Positions 25,410-33,943 of a stretch of DNA of 35,435 nt are shown here, in pieces (the first letter of the stretch is position 1; each line of letters begins with the position of its first letter). Under the pieces are notes generated by a model. That model was given only the letters and a program-made list of their open reading frames with translations, was not told the DNA's origin and did not search any database. This DNA is from Duodenibacillus sp. GTDB lineage: Bacteria; Pseudomonadota; Gammaproteobacteria; Burkholderiales; Burkholderiaceae_F. The translations under genes were made by a program, and so were the position numbers. The DNA lies in assembly GCA_017628205.1 (NCBI GenBank), contig JAGBZO010000014.1, forward strand, positions 1 through 35,435, read 5' to 3'.

Positions 25410-25724
25410 ATGCGTTTTACCGTCGCACTCATCGATCCGTCCAGCTTGCGCGCACGACAGATCCTCATTGATACAGACGCGCCCTGCACGGCCGAAAAGG
25501 CCGCACGTCTTGCCGGCGTTCCCGTCAAGCCCGATACGGAATTGGCGGTTTGCAACGTCCCCGTCGAACACGACCACCTCATGAGCGAAGGCGAACGCTT
25601 GGACATTTTGTCGTCGTTGTTGATCGATCCGAAAAAGGCTCGCGCGTTGCGCGCTCAGAACACGCGTACGAGCAAACGGGCCAACGTCGCCCGACACGGC
25701 GGCAAACATCAATTGGCCAAATGA
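25410..25724 (+). CDS. rnfH: RnfH family ubiquitin-like protein
   Basis: A 104-residue protein of the RnfH/RatB/YfjF family, a small beta-grasp (ubiquitin-like) fold of uncertain function. It is often found beside smpB and ratA or near rnf genes. The RMLG-like ERLDILSSLLIDPKKAR segment after the beta-grasp core is typical. The ATG at 25410 is chosen over an upstream in-frame start. The C-terminal 20 residues are basic and likely disordered. ratA is missing from its usual place. Confidence 0.88.
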   Translation: MRFTVALIDPSSLRARQILIDTDAPCTAEKAARLAGVPVKPDTELAVCNVPVEHDHLMSEGERLDILSSLLIDPKKARALRAQNTRTSKRANVARHGGKHQLAK

Positions 25725-25877
25725 TCCGTGCAAACGCGCCGGCGGCGAATGCGTACAAGAATGCTCGTAGAAAAATCGAGTTGCGTCTATTCAAATCGGA
25801 TTATATCGAGTAAAATTAAAGGTTAACTACTAAGGCTGTTTGGCTTTGGTATGCATTGGGATTTTGGTTTGTTTTGA

Positions 25878-25883
25878 TATAAT
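25878..25883 (+). promoter_or_regulatory. Candidate -10 element for guaB
   Basis: TATAAT lies 28 bp upstream of the guaB ATG, after an AT-rich stretch. The -35 match is weak. Position relative to the strong GAGG ribosome-binding site (at about 25898) would give a short leader. Confidence 0.45.
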
Positions 25884-25910
25884 TCATTTTTGCGCTTGAG
25901 GTTCTCAAAA

Positions 25911-27377
25911 ATGCGACTCATTCAGAAAGCTCTTACGTACGACGACGTTCTGCTCGTTCCGGCGTACTCCGAAGTTCTCCCCCGAGACGTCAGTCTCTCC
26001 ACCAAGCTTACGCGCGACATCACGCTGAATCTCCCGATGATTTCCGCCGCCATGGATACGGTAACGGAAAGCAATTTGGCCATCGCCATGGCTCAGGAAG
26101 GCGGTCTCGGCATCATTCACAAGAACCTGACGGCTCAGCAGCAGGCGGCCGAAGTAGCCAAGGTTAAGCGTCACGAATCCGGCGTTGTGAACGACCCCAT
26201 CACCGTTGGTCCCGGCATGCTCGTCGGCGACGTCGTTCGCATGTGCCGCGAACACAACATCAGCGGCGTGCCCGTCGTTGAGGGCCGTCGCGTTTTGGGT
26301 ATGGTCACGAACCGTGACTTGCGCTTTGAAACCCGCATGGAAGCTCCGATCAGCGAAGTCATGACTCCGCGCGATCGTCTCGTCACCGTTCTCGAAGGCT
26401 CTCCGCTTGAAGAAGCCAAGCGTTTGATGCACCAGAACCGTCTCGAACGCGTTTTGGTCGTTGACAAGGATTACAACCTCAGCGGCTTGATCACCGTCAA
26501 GGACATCGTCAAGGCTCACGAACATCCCTACGCCGCCAAGGACAAGGACGGCAAGTTGTTGGCAGGCGCTTCCATCGGCGTCGGTGCCGGTACGGAAGAA
26601 CGCGTTGAACTGTTGGTAGAAGCCGGCGTCGACGTCGTTGTCGTCGATACGGCTCACGGCCACTCCAAGGGCGTTTTGGACCGCGTCGCATGGGTTAAGA
26701 AGAACTATCCCAACCTTCAGGTTATCGGCGGCAACATCGCTACGGGCGACGCCGCTCGCGCTTTGGCCGATCACGGTGCCGACGGCGTTAAGGTCGGTAT
26801 CGGCCCGGGTTCCATTTGTACGACCCGTATCGTTGCCGGCGTCGGCGTGCCTCAGGTCACGGCCGTCAGCAACGTTGCTCAGGCTCTCGAAGGTACCGGC
26901 GTTCCCCTCATCGCCGACGGCGGCTTGCGCTTCTCCGGCGACATCGCCAAGGCCATCGCTGCCGGCGCCAACTGCGTCATGATGGGCGGCTTGTTGGCAG
27001 GTACGGAAGAGGCTCCGGGCGAAGTCATCCTCTACCAGGGCCGTTCTTACAAGTCCTACCGCGGTATGGGCAGCTTGGGCGCCATGTTCAAGGGTTCCGC
27101 CGACCGTTACTTCCAGGACAACAACTCCGGCAACCTCGACAAGCTCGTTCCGGAAGGCATCGAAGGCATGGTTCCGTTCAAGGGCTCCGTTTTGACCATC
27201 CTCTATCAGATGGCCGGCGGTTTGCGCTCTTCCATGGGCTACTGCGGTTGCCGCACGATCGACGAAATGCGCACCCGCGCCCAGTTCGTCGAAATCACGG
27301 CTGCCGGCTGGCGTGAAAGCCACGTCCACGACGTGAAGAACACGAAGGAAGCCCCGAACTACCGTCAGGAAAACTAA
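25911..27377 (+). CDS. guaB: Inosine-5'-monophosphate dehydrogenase
   Basis: A 488-residue IMP dehydrogenase that oxidises IMP to XMP with NAD+, the first and rate-limiting step to GMP. The catalytic loop [13 protein letters not shown] carries Cys303. Two CBS domains occupy about residues 93-204. The [13 protein letters not shown] and MGSLGAM segments of the barrel are intact. The ATG at 25911 has GAGG nine bases upstream; an upstream start at 25890 is less likely. guaA follows on the same strand, but a strong terminator lies between. Confidence 0.98.
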   Translation: MRLIQKALTYDDVLLVPAYSEVLPRDVSLSTKLTRDITLNLPMISAAMDTVTESNLAIAMAQEGGLGIIHKNLTAQQQAAEVAKVKRHESGVVNDPITVGPGMLVGDVVRMCREHNISGVPVVEGRRVLGMVTNRDLRFETRMEAPISEVMTPRDRLVTVLEGSPLEEAKRLMHQNRLERVLVVDKDYNLSGLITVKDIVKAHEHPYAAKDKDGKLLAGASIGVGAGTEERVELLVEAGVDVVVVDTAHGHSKGVLDRVAWVKKNYPNLQVIGGNIATGDAARALADHGADGVKVGIGPGSICTTRIVAGVGVPQVTAVSNVAQALEGTGVPLIADGGLRFSGDIAKAIAAGANCVMMGGLLAGTEEAPGEVILYQGRSYKSYRGMGSLGAMFKGSADRYFQDNNSGNLDKLVPEGIEGMVPFKGSVLTILYQMAGGLRSSMGYCGCRTIDEMRTRAQFVEITAAGWRESHVHDVKNTKEAPNYRQEN

Positions 27378-27394
27378 CCGACGGTACGTTGACT

Positions 27395-27430
27395 CGGCGC
27401 GAGTACACTACTCGCGCCGTTTTCTTTTTG
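27395..27430 (+). terminator. Terminator between guaB and guaA
   Basis: A perfect 11-bp stem CGGCGCGAGTA / TACTCGCGCCG with a CAC loop is followed by TTTTCTTTTT. It separates guaB from guaA, so guaA needs its own promoter or read-through. Confidence 0.93.
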
Positions 27431-27491
27431 TGTCGCTCTTTCCAAACGGATCCGACGACACAAAAAGTCTTGACATTTTGTGACCGAGAGG

Positions 27492-27539
27492 CGTTCGGAT
27501 TAGTTGCCGTCGTTATAATTATCGGATGCCCTCCGAACG
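27492..27539 (+). promoter_or_regulatory. guaA leader with inverted repeat around a TATAAT
   Basis: CGTTCGGA (27492-27499) and TCCGAACG (27532-27539) form a perfect 8-bp inverted repeat that encloses a TATAAT at 27514-27519. A TTGACA occurs earlier at 27470-27475, but the spacing to this -10 is too long. The repeat may be an operator or a leader hairpin; I cannot tell which. A second pair GAACCG/CGGTTC follows further down the leader. Confidence 0.45.
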
Positions 27540-27645
27540 TTTGGACGCTTGGCGTTTTGAACCGCTCGCAATCGATCCGGTTCATCAAACCGCTCTCGGA
27601 CCGTACTGAATTTCATATTCATCATCATTGAGGAGATATCTCATC

Positions 27646-28626
27646 ATGTCTACCATCGTTCGCCCCGAATCCATGGAGCGTATCACTAACGAAGCTTTGG
27701 CCAACGCTTTCATTGAATAACAGGTCAAGGCGATCCGCGAACAAGTTGGCGACAAAAAGGTATTGTTGGCTCTCTCCGGCGGTGTTGACTCCTCCGTCGT
27801 GGCCGCGTTGTTGATCAAGGCTATCGGCAAGCAGCTCGTTTGCGTGCACGTCAACCACGGTTTGTTGCGCAAGGGCGAACCCGAACAGGTCGTCGAAGTT
27901 TTCCGCAACCAAATGGACGCCAACCTCGTTTACGTCGATGCCGTCGATCGCTTCCTCGACAAGCTCGCCGGCGTTGCCGATCCCGAAACCAAGCGCAAGA
28001 TCATCGGCGCCGAATTCATCCGCGTCTTTGAAGAAGAAGCCCGCAAGCAGGAAGGCATTGAATTCCTCGCACAGGGTACGATCTACCCCGACATTCTCGA
28101 AAGCCACGGCGTGAAGGCTCACCACAACGTCGGCGGTTTGCCCGACGATCTGCAGTTCGGCTTGGTCGAACCCGTCCAGTTGCTCTTTAAGGACGAAGTT
28201 CGCGTCGTCGGCAAGACCCTCGGTCTGCCCGACAACATGGTTTACCGTCAGCCGTTCCCCGGTCCCGGTCTCGGCGTTCGTTGCTTGGGCGCCATCACGC
28301 GCGACCGTTTGGAAGCCGTGCGCGAATCCGACGCCATTTTGCGTGAAGAATTCGCCAAGAACGGTTTGGAAGGCAAGGTATGGCAATACTTCACGGCCAT
28401 CCCCGACTTCAAGTCCGTCGGCGTCAAGAACGACAAGCGTACCGACGCCTGGCCCGTCATCATTCGCGCCGTCAACACCGTTGACGCCATGACCGCCACG
28501 GTTGAAGACGTTCCCTTCGCTCTGTTGCAGCACATCACCAATCGCATCACGAACGAAGTCGAAGGCGTCAACCGCGTTCTCTTCGACCTGACGCCGAAGC
28601 CCTGCGGCACCATCGAATGGGAATAA
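27646..28626 (+). CDS. guaA: Stand-alone GMP synthase ATP-pyrophosphatase subunit, interrupted by an in-frame TAA
   Basis: GMP synthase converts XMP to GMP with ATP and ammonia. Only the ATP-PPase and dimerisation domains are encoded; the ~200-residue N-terminal glutamine amidotransferase domain of ordinary GuaA is absent, and there is no room for it upstream. The frame opens with an ATG at 27646 after a GAGGAG site and gives 24 residues ending NAFIE. It then meets TAA at 27718-27720 and continues in the same frame to a normal end (TIEWE). FIE-stop-QV aligns with the FIEEQV or FIEQQV expected of relatives, so the TAA replaces one GAA or CAA codon by a single substitution. P-loop SGGVDSS is at residues 44-50 and the [12 protein letters not shown] motif is intact. 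A TTG at 27763 could restart translation but has a poorly spaced site. Truncation, sequencing error, recoding or a recent nonsense mutation are all possible. Confidence 0.85.
27718..27720 (+). other. In-frame TAA at codon 25 of guaA
   Basis: The TAA is followed by CAG GTC AAG GCG in the same frame, and the codons downstream match the GuaA family without gap. The frame is open for 301 further codons before its natural stop. Confidence 0.9.
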
Positions 28627-28639
28627 TCGACAATTCGTC

Positions 28640-28713
28640 AAAGCATCTTGCATCGCTTGATGCTTTCCAAAAAACAAACGTCGCGTCCCCAAGGACACGA
28701 CGTTTGTTTTTTT
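28640..28713 (+). terminator. Double terminator after guaA
   Basis: Two hairpins follow the guaA stop. The first is AAAGCATC / GATGCTTT at 28640-28667. The second is a long stem AAACAAACGTCG-GTCC / GGAC-CGACGTTTGTTT at 28671-28713 with a T run. The second ends close to the convergent flavin reductase gene and may serve both strands. Confidence 0.85.
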
Positions 28714-28730
28714 ACGCTTCGATCCGACGA

Positions 28731-29300
28731 TCAGACGTCTTTGGCCGAGCCGATGGCATAAAAATGCCCGCCGGCCACGTAATGCAACGTTCGCAAACCG
28801 TCGGGAGCCTTCTCAAAATGCCAATGCCCATCCGAGAAAACGCGTTCGTCGGCCCAAGCGGCCACGCATTCGCCGACAAACAAGTCGTAAGCTTGTTCAT
28901 TGTGCGGTTCGGGAATGCGCTTGAAAATCATCCATGCCGAGCAGTCCCGCACCAACGGCACGTTTTCAAAACCGGGCATGGTAAAGAGCTTGACGTCGGC
29001 CGCTTCGAGTTTTTTCGGATCGTCGTGTCGGCTGACGCTTCCCAAACGCAAAACCAGTTCGGCCTGCTCGACGGTCGGAAGCTGTAAAACAAAGACGTTG
29101 CTTTGTTCAATCAAATCGCGCGTAAAGTGCGATTTATCGATCACGACCGTTGCTTTGGCTGGCGACAAGTCCAACGCGCAGGCCCAAGCCGCCGCCATCA
29201 CGTCGTCAACGCCTTCATGTCGGGCGGAAACCAACGTGGTCGCGCCGATATTCAACAAGCGATACGCTTTGTCCAGTTCCACCGGTTTGATATGGTGCAT
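28731..29300 (-). CDS. Flavin reductase-like domain protein
   Basis: A 189-residue protein with the flavin reductase-like (FMN-binding split barrel) fold. The segment TTLVSARHEGVDDVMAAAWACALDLSPAKATVVID matches the N-terminal FMN-binding part of this family, and FVLQLPTVEQAELVLRLGSVS follows the usual spacing. It probably binds FMN. Its partner and substrate are unknown. The ATG at 29300 follows GGGAG and lies 2 bp after the aldehyde dehydrogenase stop, so the two genes form an operon. Confidence 0.82.
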   Translation of the reverse strand: MHHIKPVELDKAYRLLNIGATTLVSARHEGVDDVMAAAWACALDLSPAKATVVIDKSHFTRDLIEQSNVFVLQLPTVEQAELVLRLGSVSRHDDPKKLEAADVKLFTMPGFENVPLVRDCSAWMIFKRIPEPHNEQAYDLFVGECVAAWADERVFSDGHWHFEKAPDGLRTLHYVAGGHFYAIGSAKDV

Positions 29301-29302
29301 TT

Positions 29303-30703
29303 TTAACTCCCTTTGTGCGTAAACCATTTCAAATACTTTTTGACAAGTTCCGAATAAGGAGGATTAAGCCACCGCCACAAGCTCGTTCTCGCCTGACGGG
29401 TCACGGGAACCCAATGCGTCATGGCATCGAAACCGTAAGCGCCGTGATACGCCCCCATGCCGCTGCGCCCGACACCGCCAAACGGCATCGACACCTGAGC
29501 GGCATGCAACAGCGTGTCGTTGATCGTCATGCCCCCCGCGCCAAGCTGCGCGGTCACGCGTTCGATGCGCCGCTCGTCTTCGTCAAACCAATATAAAGCC
29601 AACTGATCGCGATGCGATCGTTTGATCTCATCGAGCACCTGTTCGATCTCACAGTAACTTCTGACCAACAGAATCGGGCCGAAAAGCTCTTCGCGACAAA
29701 CACGGCACTCAAGAGGCGGATCGACGATCAGAACGGGAATGCGCTGACGCGCGTGCATCAAGCGGTCGAACGGCTCGCGTACGGCGACCACCCATGCGCC
29801 CGCCGCCTTCGCTTCTTCAACCAACACCTCCCATCGACTCACGTGCGCATCGCTCACGATCGACGTCAGTGCGGACGCATCGGGAATCAGTTTCGCGCTT
29901 TGGCGTTGCACCTCCCTGACGAACGCTTCCACCCCTCGGGCATGCACCCAAACGGTATTAGGCGCGATGCACGTTTGACCGGCATTCAAAAACTTGCCGA
30001 CCAACAACCGCTCGATGGCCCGTTCGAATCGTGCGTCGGGCGCGATCACGGCCTGACAAGCGCCGCCCAACTCCAAAACGACGGGAGTCAGGTTCTGCGC
30101 CGCACTCTTCATCACGCTCGAGCCGATCGGAGAGCTGCCCGTATAAACCAACAAATCGAACGGCAACGCGCAGAACGCTTTGGCCACCTCGGCATCGCCC
30201 TCCACGACCGTCATTTCATCGGGACCGAAGAACTCGGCCACGCATTGCCGTAACAAGGCCGCCGTTTCGGGGACGCGTTCGGACACCTTGATCATGCAAC
30301 GATTGCCGGCAGCCAATGCGCTGACCATCGGTTGCAACGAAAGCAACAGAGGATAATTCCACGCCGACACGTTGCCGACGACGCCGCGAGGCTGAGGATG
30401 GAGTCTGTTGGATGCGTTCGCCAACAGCGGATGAGCGCTTTGACGAACGGGTCGCATCCACCGTTTGAGTTGGCGACGAGCCGTTTGGATTTCCGTCTTG
30501 AGTCCGACCAATTCCGCCAGTTGCGTCTCGACGGCGCTTCGATACCCGAAGTCGCGGCAGACGGCTTGTTCGAAACGTTCGGCATAACGACCGAGCATTC
30601 GCTCCAATCGGTTGAGTCGATCCAGACGTACGCGATACGTTGGATTCGGGTCGTTTAGAAACGCTTCTTTTTGCGCCTCAAACAGGCGCGAGAGCTCGTT
30701 CAT
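29303..30703 (-). CDS. Aldehyde dehydrogenase, coniferyl-aldehyde-dehydrogenase-like
   Basis: A 466-residue NAD(P)-dependent aldehyde dehydrogenase of the class 3 / CalB type. The catalytic Cys245 lies in NAGQTCIAPN and the general base Glu211 in VLELGGAC. The NAD-binding YTGSSPIG and the C-terminal PFGGVGRSGMGAYHG motifs are intact. A hydrophobic C-terminal stretch suggests membrane association, as in fatty-aldehyde dehydrogenases. The substrate is inferred only to be an aromatic or long-chain aldehyde. I use the ATG at 30703, seven bases after GAG, rather than the ATG at 30709. Confidence 0.9.
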   Translation of the reverse strand: MNELSRLFEAQKEAFLNDPNPTYRVRLDRLNRLERMLGRYAERFEQAVCRDFGYRSAVETQLAELVGLKTEIQTARRQLKRWMRPVRQSAHPLLANASNRLHPQPRGVVGNVSAWNYPLLLSLQPMVSALAAGNRCMIKVSERVPETAALLRQCVAEFFGPDEMTVVEGDAEVAKAFCALPFDLLVYTGSSPIGSSVMKSAAQNLTPVVLELGGACQAVIAPDARFERAIERLLVGKFLNAGQTCIAPNTVWVHARGVEAFVREVQRQSAKLIPDASALTSIVSDAHVSRWEVLVEEAKAAGAWVVAVREPFDRLMHARQRIPVLIVDPPLECRVCREELFGPILLVRSYCEIEQVLDEIKRSHRDQLALYWFDEDERRIERVTAQLGAGGMTINDTLLHAAQVSMPFGGVGRSGMGAYHGAYGFDAMTHWVPVTRQARTSLWRWLNPPYSELVKKYLKWFTHKGS

Positions 30704-30922
30704 ACGCATTCTCGGTACGGTGAAGTGCTAATGACAACTGACTTTTGGCTAAGATGAGATCGATTTTCCGATCTTTGACCGTCAAATCGAGAGTTTTTCT
30801 TCCGCTCATTGATACAATCATAACCTGTATTTTTGACTCTCTTCGGTCCCGACGCTTCTTTCGGCGTTTTTACGCCTCGTTGCCATTGCTTGTTTTTGGA
30901 CCCGTTACGATTTTTTGTGCCT

Positions 30923-32410
30923 ATGTTTGATTTATCTCCCACCGCCACCACGTTCATCGCTTACCTGATCCTCATGACGGGCGTCGGCTTTGCCGCATGG
31001 TATTACACCAAAAACGTCAACGACTACATGCTCGGCGGTCGCAGTTTGGGCGGTGTCGTGACGGCTTTGTCCGTCGGCGCCAGCGACATGAGCGGTTGGC
31101 TTTTGATGGGCCTGCCCGGCGCCGTTTATTTAAGCGGTATCAGTGAAAGTTGGATCGCCATCGGTCTGACCGTCGGCACGTATCTGAACTGGAAGTTCGT
31201 GGCCGCACGTTTGCGCATCTATACGGAAGTCGCCAACAACGCCATTACTTTGCCGGACTTTTTCACCAATCGTTTTAACGACACGAGCAAGATGTTGCGC
31301 GTTTGCGCTTCCATCGTCATCTTGATCTTCTTCACCATCTACTGCGCCAGCGGTATGGTGGCCGGCGCCCGTTTGTTCGAAAACACGTTCGAACTCGACT
31401 ACACCACCGCCATTTGGTTCGGTGCGGCCGCCACGATCCTGTACGTTTATTTGGGCGGCTTCCTTGCCGTCAGTTGGACCGATGCCATTCAGGCCTCGAT
31501 GATGTGCGTCGCGCTCGTCGTCGCCCCCTTGTTCATTATTTTCGATTTGGGTGGCTTGGGCGCCACCCTCGCGACCGTTGAGGCGATCGATCCGAATAAA
31601 CTCAACATGATGACCAACCAGACCTTCATCGGCGTCATCAGCTTGTTGGCTTGGGGTTTGGGCTACTTCGGTCAGCCGCACATTCTCGTGCGTTTCATGG
31701 CCACCAAGTCCATCAAGGTGATTCCCAACGCCTGCCGCATCTCCATCGCCTGGATGATCTTCTGCCTGGGCGGTGCCGTGGCGGTCGGGTTCTTCGGTTC
31801 CGCTTACTTCGCCCAACACAGCGATCAGGCCGGTCTCGTCGTTCAGAACCACGAACGCATCTTCATCGTTTTGTCGCAGATTCTCTTTAATCCCTGGATC
31901 GGCGGTATTTTGATGTCCGCCATTTTGGCCGCCGTCATGAGTACGCTCTCTTGCCAGCTGCTCGTTTGCTCGTCCACTCTGACCGTGGACTTGTACAAGG
32001 CCTTCATGCGCAAAAATGCCAACACCAAGGAGTTGCTCTGGGTCGGCCGCTTGATGATCGTGGCCATCAGCCTGATCGCCATTTGGATTGCCATGGATCC
32101 GAACAGCCTCGTTTTGAGCTTGGTCAGTTATGCTTGGGGCGGTTTCGGCGCCGCGTTCGGTCCTGTCATTTTGCTCAGCTTGTGGTGGAAACGCACCAAC
32201 CGTCAGGGTGCGTTGGCCGGCATGATCGTCGGTGCCGCCACGGTTCTGATTTGGCACGAAGGCGGTTGGTGGGGGCTGTATGAAATCATCCCCGGCTTCA
32301 TCTTCGCCACGATCGCCATCATCGTTGTCAGCCTCATGACCAAGGCTCCGTGCGAAGAACAGCAAAAGGCGTTCGACAAGGTGGTGAACACCGTCAAGGC
32401 CGAAAGCTGA
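30923..32410 (+). CDS. putP: Sodium/proline symporter PutP
   Basis: A 495-residue solute:sodium symporter (SSS family) with about thirteen membrane helices. NDYMLGGRSLGGVVTALSVGASDMSGWLLMGLPGA is the canonical early segment of PutP, containing the Na+ and proline site residues. GLGYFGQPHILVRFMA and the SCQLLVCSS segment also match PutP closely. It imports proline as a nutrient or osmolyte. No putA is nearby. The ATG at 30923 is chosen because the upstream frame lacks coding character; no strong ribosome-binding site is seen. Confidence 0.93.
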   Translation: MFDLSPTATTFIAYLILMTGVGFAAWYYTKNVNDYMLGGRSLGGVVTALSVGASDMSGWLLMGLPGAVYLSGISESWIAIGLTVGTYLNWKFVAARLRIYTEVANNAITLPDFFTNRFNDTSKMLRVCASIVILIFFTIYCASGMVAGARLFENTFELDYTTAIWFGAAATILYVYLGGFLAVSWTDAIQASMMCVALVVAPLFIIFDLGGLGATLATVEAIDPNKLNMMTNQTFIGVISLLAWGLGYFGQPHILVRFMATKSIKVIPNACRISIAWMIFCLGGAVAVGFFGSAYFAQHSDQAGLVVQNHERIFIVLSQILFNPWIGGILMSAILAAVMSTLSCQLLVCSSTLTVDLYKAFMRKNANTKELLWVGRLMIVAISLIAIWIAMDPNSLVLSLVSYAWGGFGAAFGPVILLSLWWKRTNRQGALAGMIVGAATVLIWHEGGWWGLYEIIPGFIFATIAIIVVSLMTKAPCEEQQKAFDKVVNTVKAES

Positions 32411-32429
32411 TTCTTTTGAGTTCCTCGTC

Positions 32430-32463
32430 AAAGCCCGATCCCGTTTGGATCGGGCTTTTTTCT
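32430..32463 (+). terminator. Terminator after putP
   Basis: A perfect 11-bp stem AAGCCCGATCC / GGATCGGGCTT with a 5-base loop is followed by TTTTT. Confidence 0.92.
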
Positions 32464-32516
32464 ACAAGCTACTGCCTAGTGGGTTTGCGGTTTCCGCCCG
32501 AGCACGTGCGGACGCG

Positions 32517-32546
32517 TTGCATTTCGCTTTTGTATGCGCCTAAAAT
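32517..32546 (+). promoter_or_regulatory. Candidate promoter of the aminotransferase gene
   Basis: TTGCAT (32517-32522) and TAAAAT (32541-32546) are separated by 18 bases, an acceptable sigma-70-type arrangement. The gene starts 70 bases further on with AAAGG upstream of its ATG. Confidence 0.45.
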
Positions 32547-32617
32547 CGTAAAACGTTCGGCTCGCGAGCGCCCCGCGCGAAGCCGTCTTTGTTGTTTGGT
32601 TAAAGAAAGGTACTGTC

Positions 32618-33814
32618 ATGGCTTGCATCGATTGCCCCACCCCGTCTCTGAGCCGTCTGGCCACTCAGGCTTCTCCGTCCATCATTCGCGAACTGTTGAA
32701 GTTGGCGGGTCAACCCGATGTCATCAGCTTTGCCGGCGGCCTGCCCAGCCCGGCCGGTTTCCCCGTCGATGAAATCAAGGCCGCCGCCGATTTCATCATG
32801 GAAAAGCAAGGTCGCAGCGCACTGCAGTACTCTCTGACCGAAGGCGAACTCGCCCTGCGCGACTACATTGCGAAACGCGAAACCGAAAACGGCGTTCCGA
32901 CCACGCGCGACGAAGTGCAAATCGTCTCCGGCTCGCAACAGGCTCTGGACTTGATCGCCCGCGCCTTCATCGACGAAGGCTCTCGCGTATTGGTTGAAAG
33001 TCCCACCTATTTGGGCGCGCTGCAGGCTTTCCGCATGTGCTCGCCCGTTTTCGAGGAACTTCCGACCGACGACAAGGGCCTCAACCCCGACGCCATCGGT
33101 CCGGAGGCGCGCGGCGCCCGTTTTGCTTACGTCATGCCGACGTTTGCCAACCCGACCGGCCTGACCATCGACGAAGGTCGTCGCGAACGTTTGGCACAAA
33201 AGGCGCGCGAACTTGATCTTTGGCTGATTGAAGACGATCCGTACGGCGAACTGTGGTACGACCAGGCTCCGCCCAAGTCGTTGCGCGCTTTCGCTCCCGA
33301 ACGTACGTTGCGCTTGGGGACGCTCTCCAAGGTACTCGCTCCCGGCTTCCGTTTGGGCTACATTTGCGGTCCCAAGCACGTGCTCAACGTCTTCACCCAC
33401 ATGAAGCAGGCCATTGATTTGCACACCGCCACCTTCACGCAACAAATCGCCGCCAAGGTCATGAACGACGGTCTGCTCGACACGCACATTCCTCACGTGC
33501 GCGCGCTCTACAAAAACCAGTGTCAGGCCATGCTCGACGCGCTTGAAGAGTTCATGCCCAAACATCCGGACATCGCCTGGACCAAGCCCAAGGGCGGGAT
33601 GTTCATTTGGATGCGTTTGCCGCAATACATCGACTCGACCGAACTTATGAAGGAAGCGCTTGAAAAAAAGGTGGCGTTCGTCCCCGGCTCCGCCTTCTAC
33701 GCCAACGAAGTGCAAGCTTGGCACGCCCGTTTGTCCTTCGTGACCGTACCGCCCGAACGCATTCGTCAGGGCGTCAAGGCCTTGGCCGAAGTCGTTGCGG
33801 CACACATTCGTTAA
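32618..33814 (+). CDS. PLP-dependent class I/II aminotransferase (2-aminoadipate / aromatic type)
   Basis: A 398-residue fold-type I aminotransferase. The PLP lysine is Lys238 in LSKVLAPGFRLGY; DDPY at about residues 206-209 and NPTG at 178-181 are the usual cofactor and substrate-binding motifs. The start SxxxRELLKLAGQPDVISFAGGLP matches the 2-aminoadipate transaminase (LysN) / MocR-related subgroup. No HTH domain is present, so it is a metabolic enzyme rather than a regulator. The amino-acid substrate is not predictable. It sits between putP and the DAACS gene, each as a separate unit. Confidence 0.9.
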   Translation: MACIDCPTPSLSRLATQASPSIIRELLKLAGQPDVISFAGGLPSPAGFPVDEIKAAADFIMEKQGRSALQYSLTEGELALRDYIAKRETENGVPTTRDEVQIVSGSQQALDLIARAFIDEGSRVLVESPTYLGALQAFRMCSPVFEELPTDDKGLNPDAIGPEARGARFAYVMPTFANPTGLTIDEGRRERLAQKARELDLWLIEDDPYGELWYDQAPPKSLRAFAPERTLRLGTLSKVLAPGFRLGYICGPKHVLNVFTHMKQAIDLHTATFTQQIAAKVMNDGLLDTHIPHVRALYKNQCQAMLDALEEFMPKHPDIAWTKPKGGMFIWMRLPQYIDSTELMKEALEKKVAFVPGSAFYANEVQAWHARLSFVTVPPERIRQGVKALAEVVAAHIR

Positions 33815-33860
33815 GACAACGGTTGCGGATCTCTTAATTTTTTCCGCTTTCAACTACCTC

Positions 33861-33900
33861 AAGAGGAAACGAATTGATATGATTCTTTTCCTCTTTTTAT
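33861..33900 (+). terminator. Terminator after the aminotransferase
   Basis: The stem AAGAGGAAA-c-GAAT / ATTC-t-TTTCCTCTT has one mismatch and a 7-base loop, followed by TTTATTTTA. Confidence 0.88.
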
Positions 33901-33943
33901 TTTATCTCGGCTCGTCGTCGAACGAGCCTTGTTTGGGGGCCTC

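Noticed and set aside
27646-28626. Genome-wide reassignment of TAA as a sense codon
   Set aside because: Other clear genes, including the start of the coupled helicase pair and rpsU, use TAA as a normal stop, and no other gene has an internal TAA.
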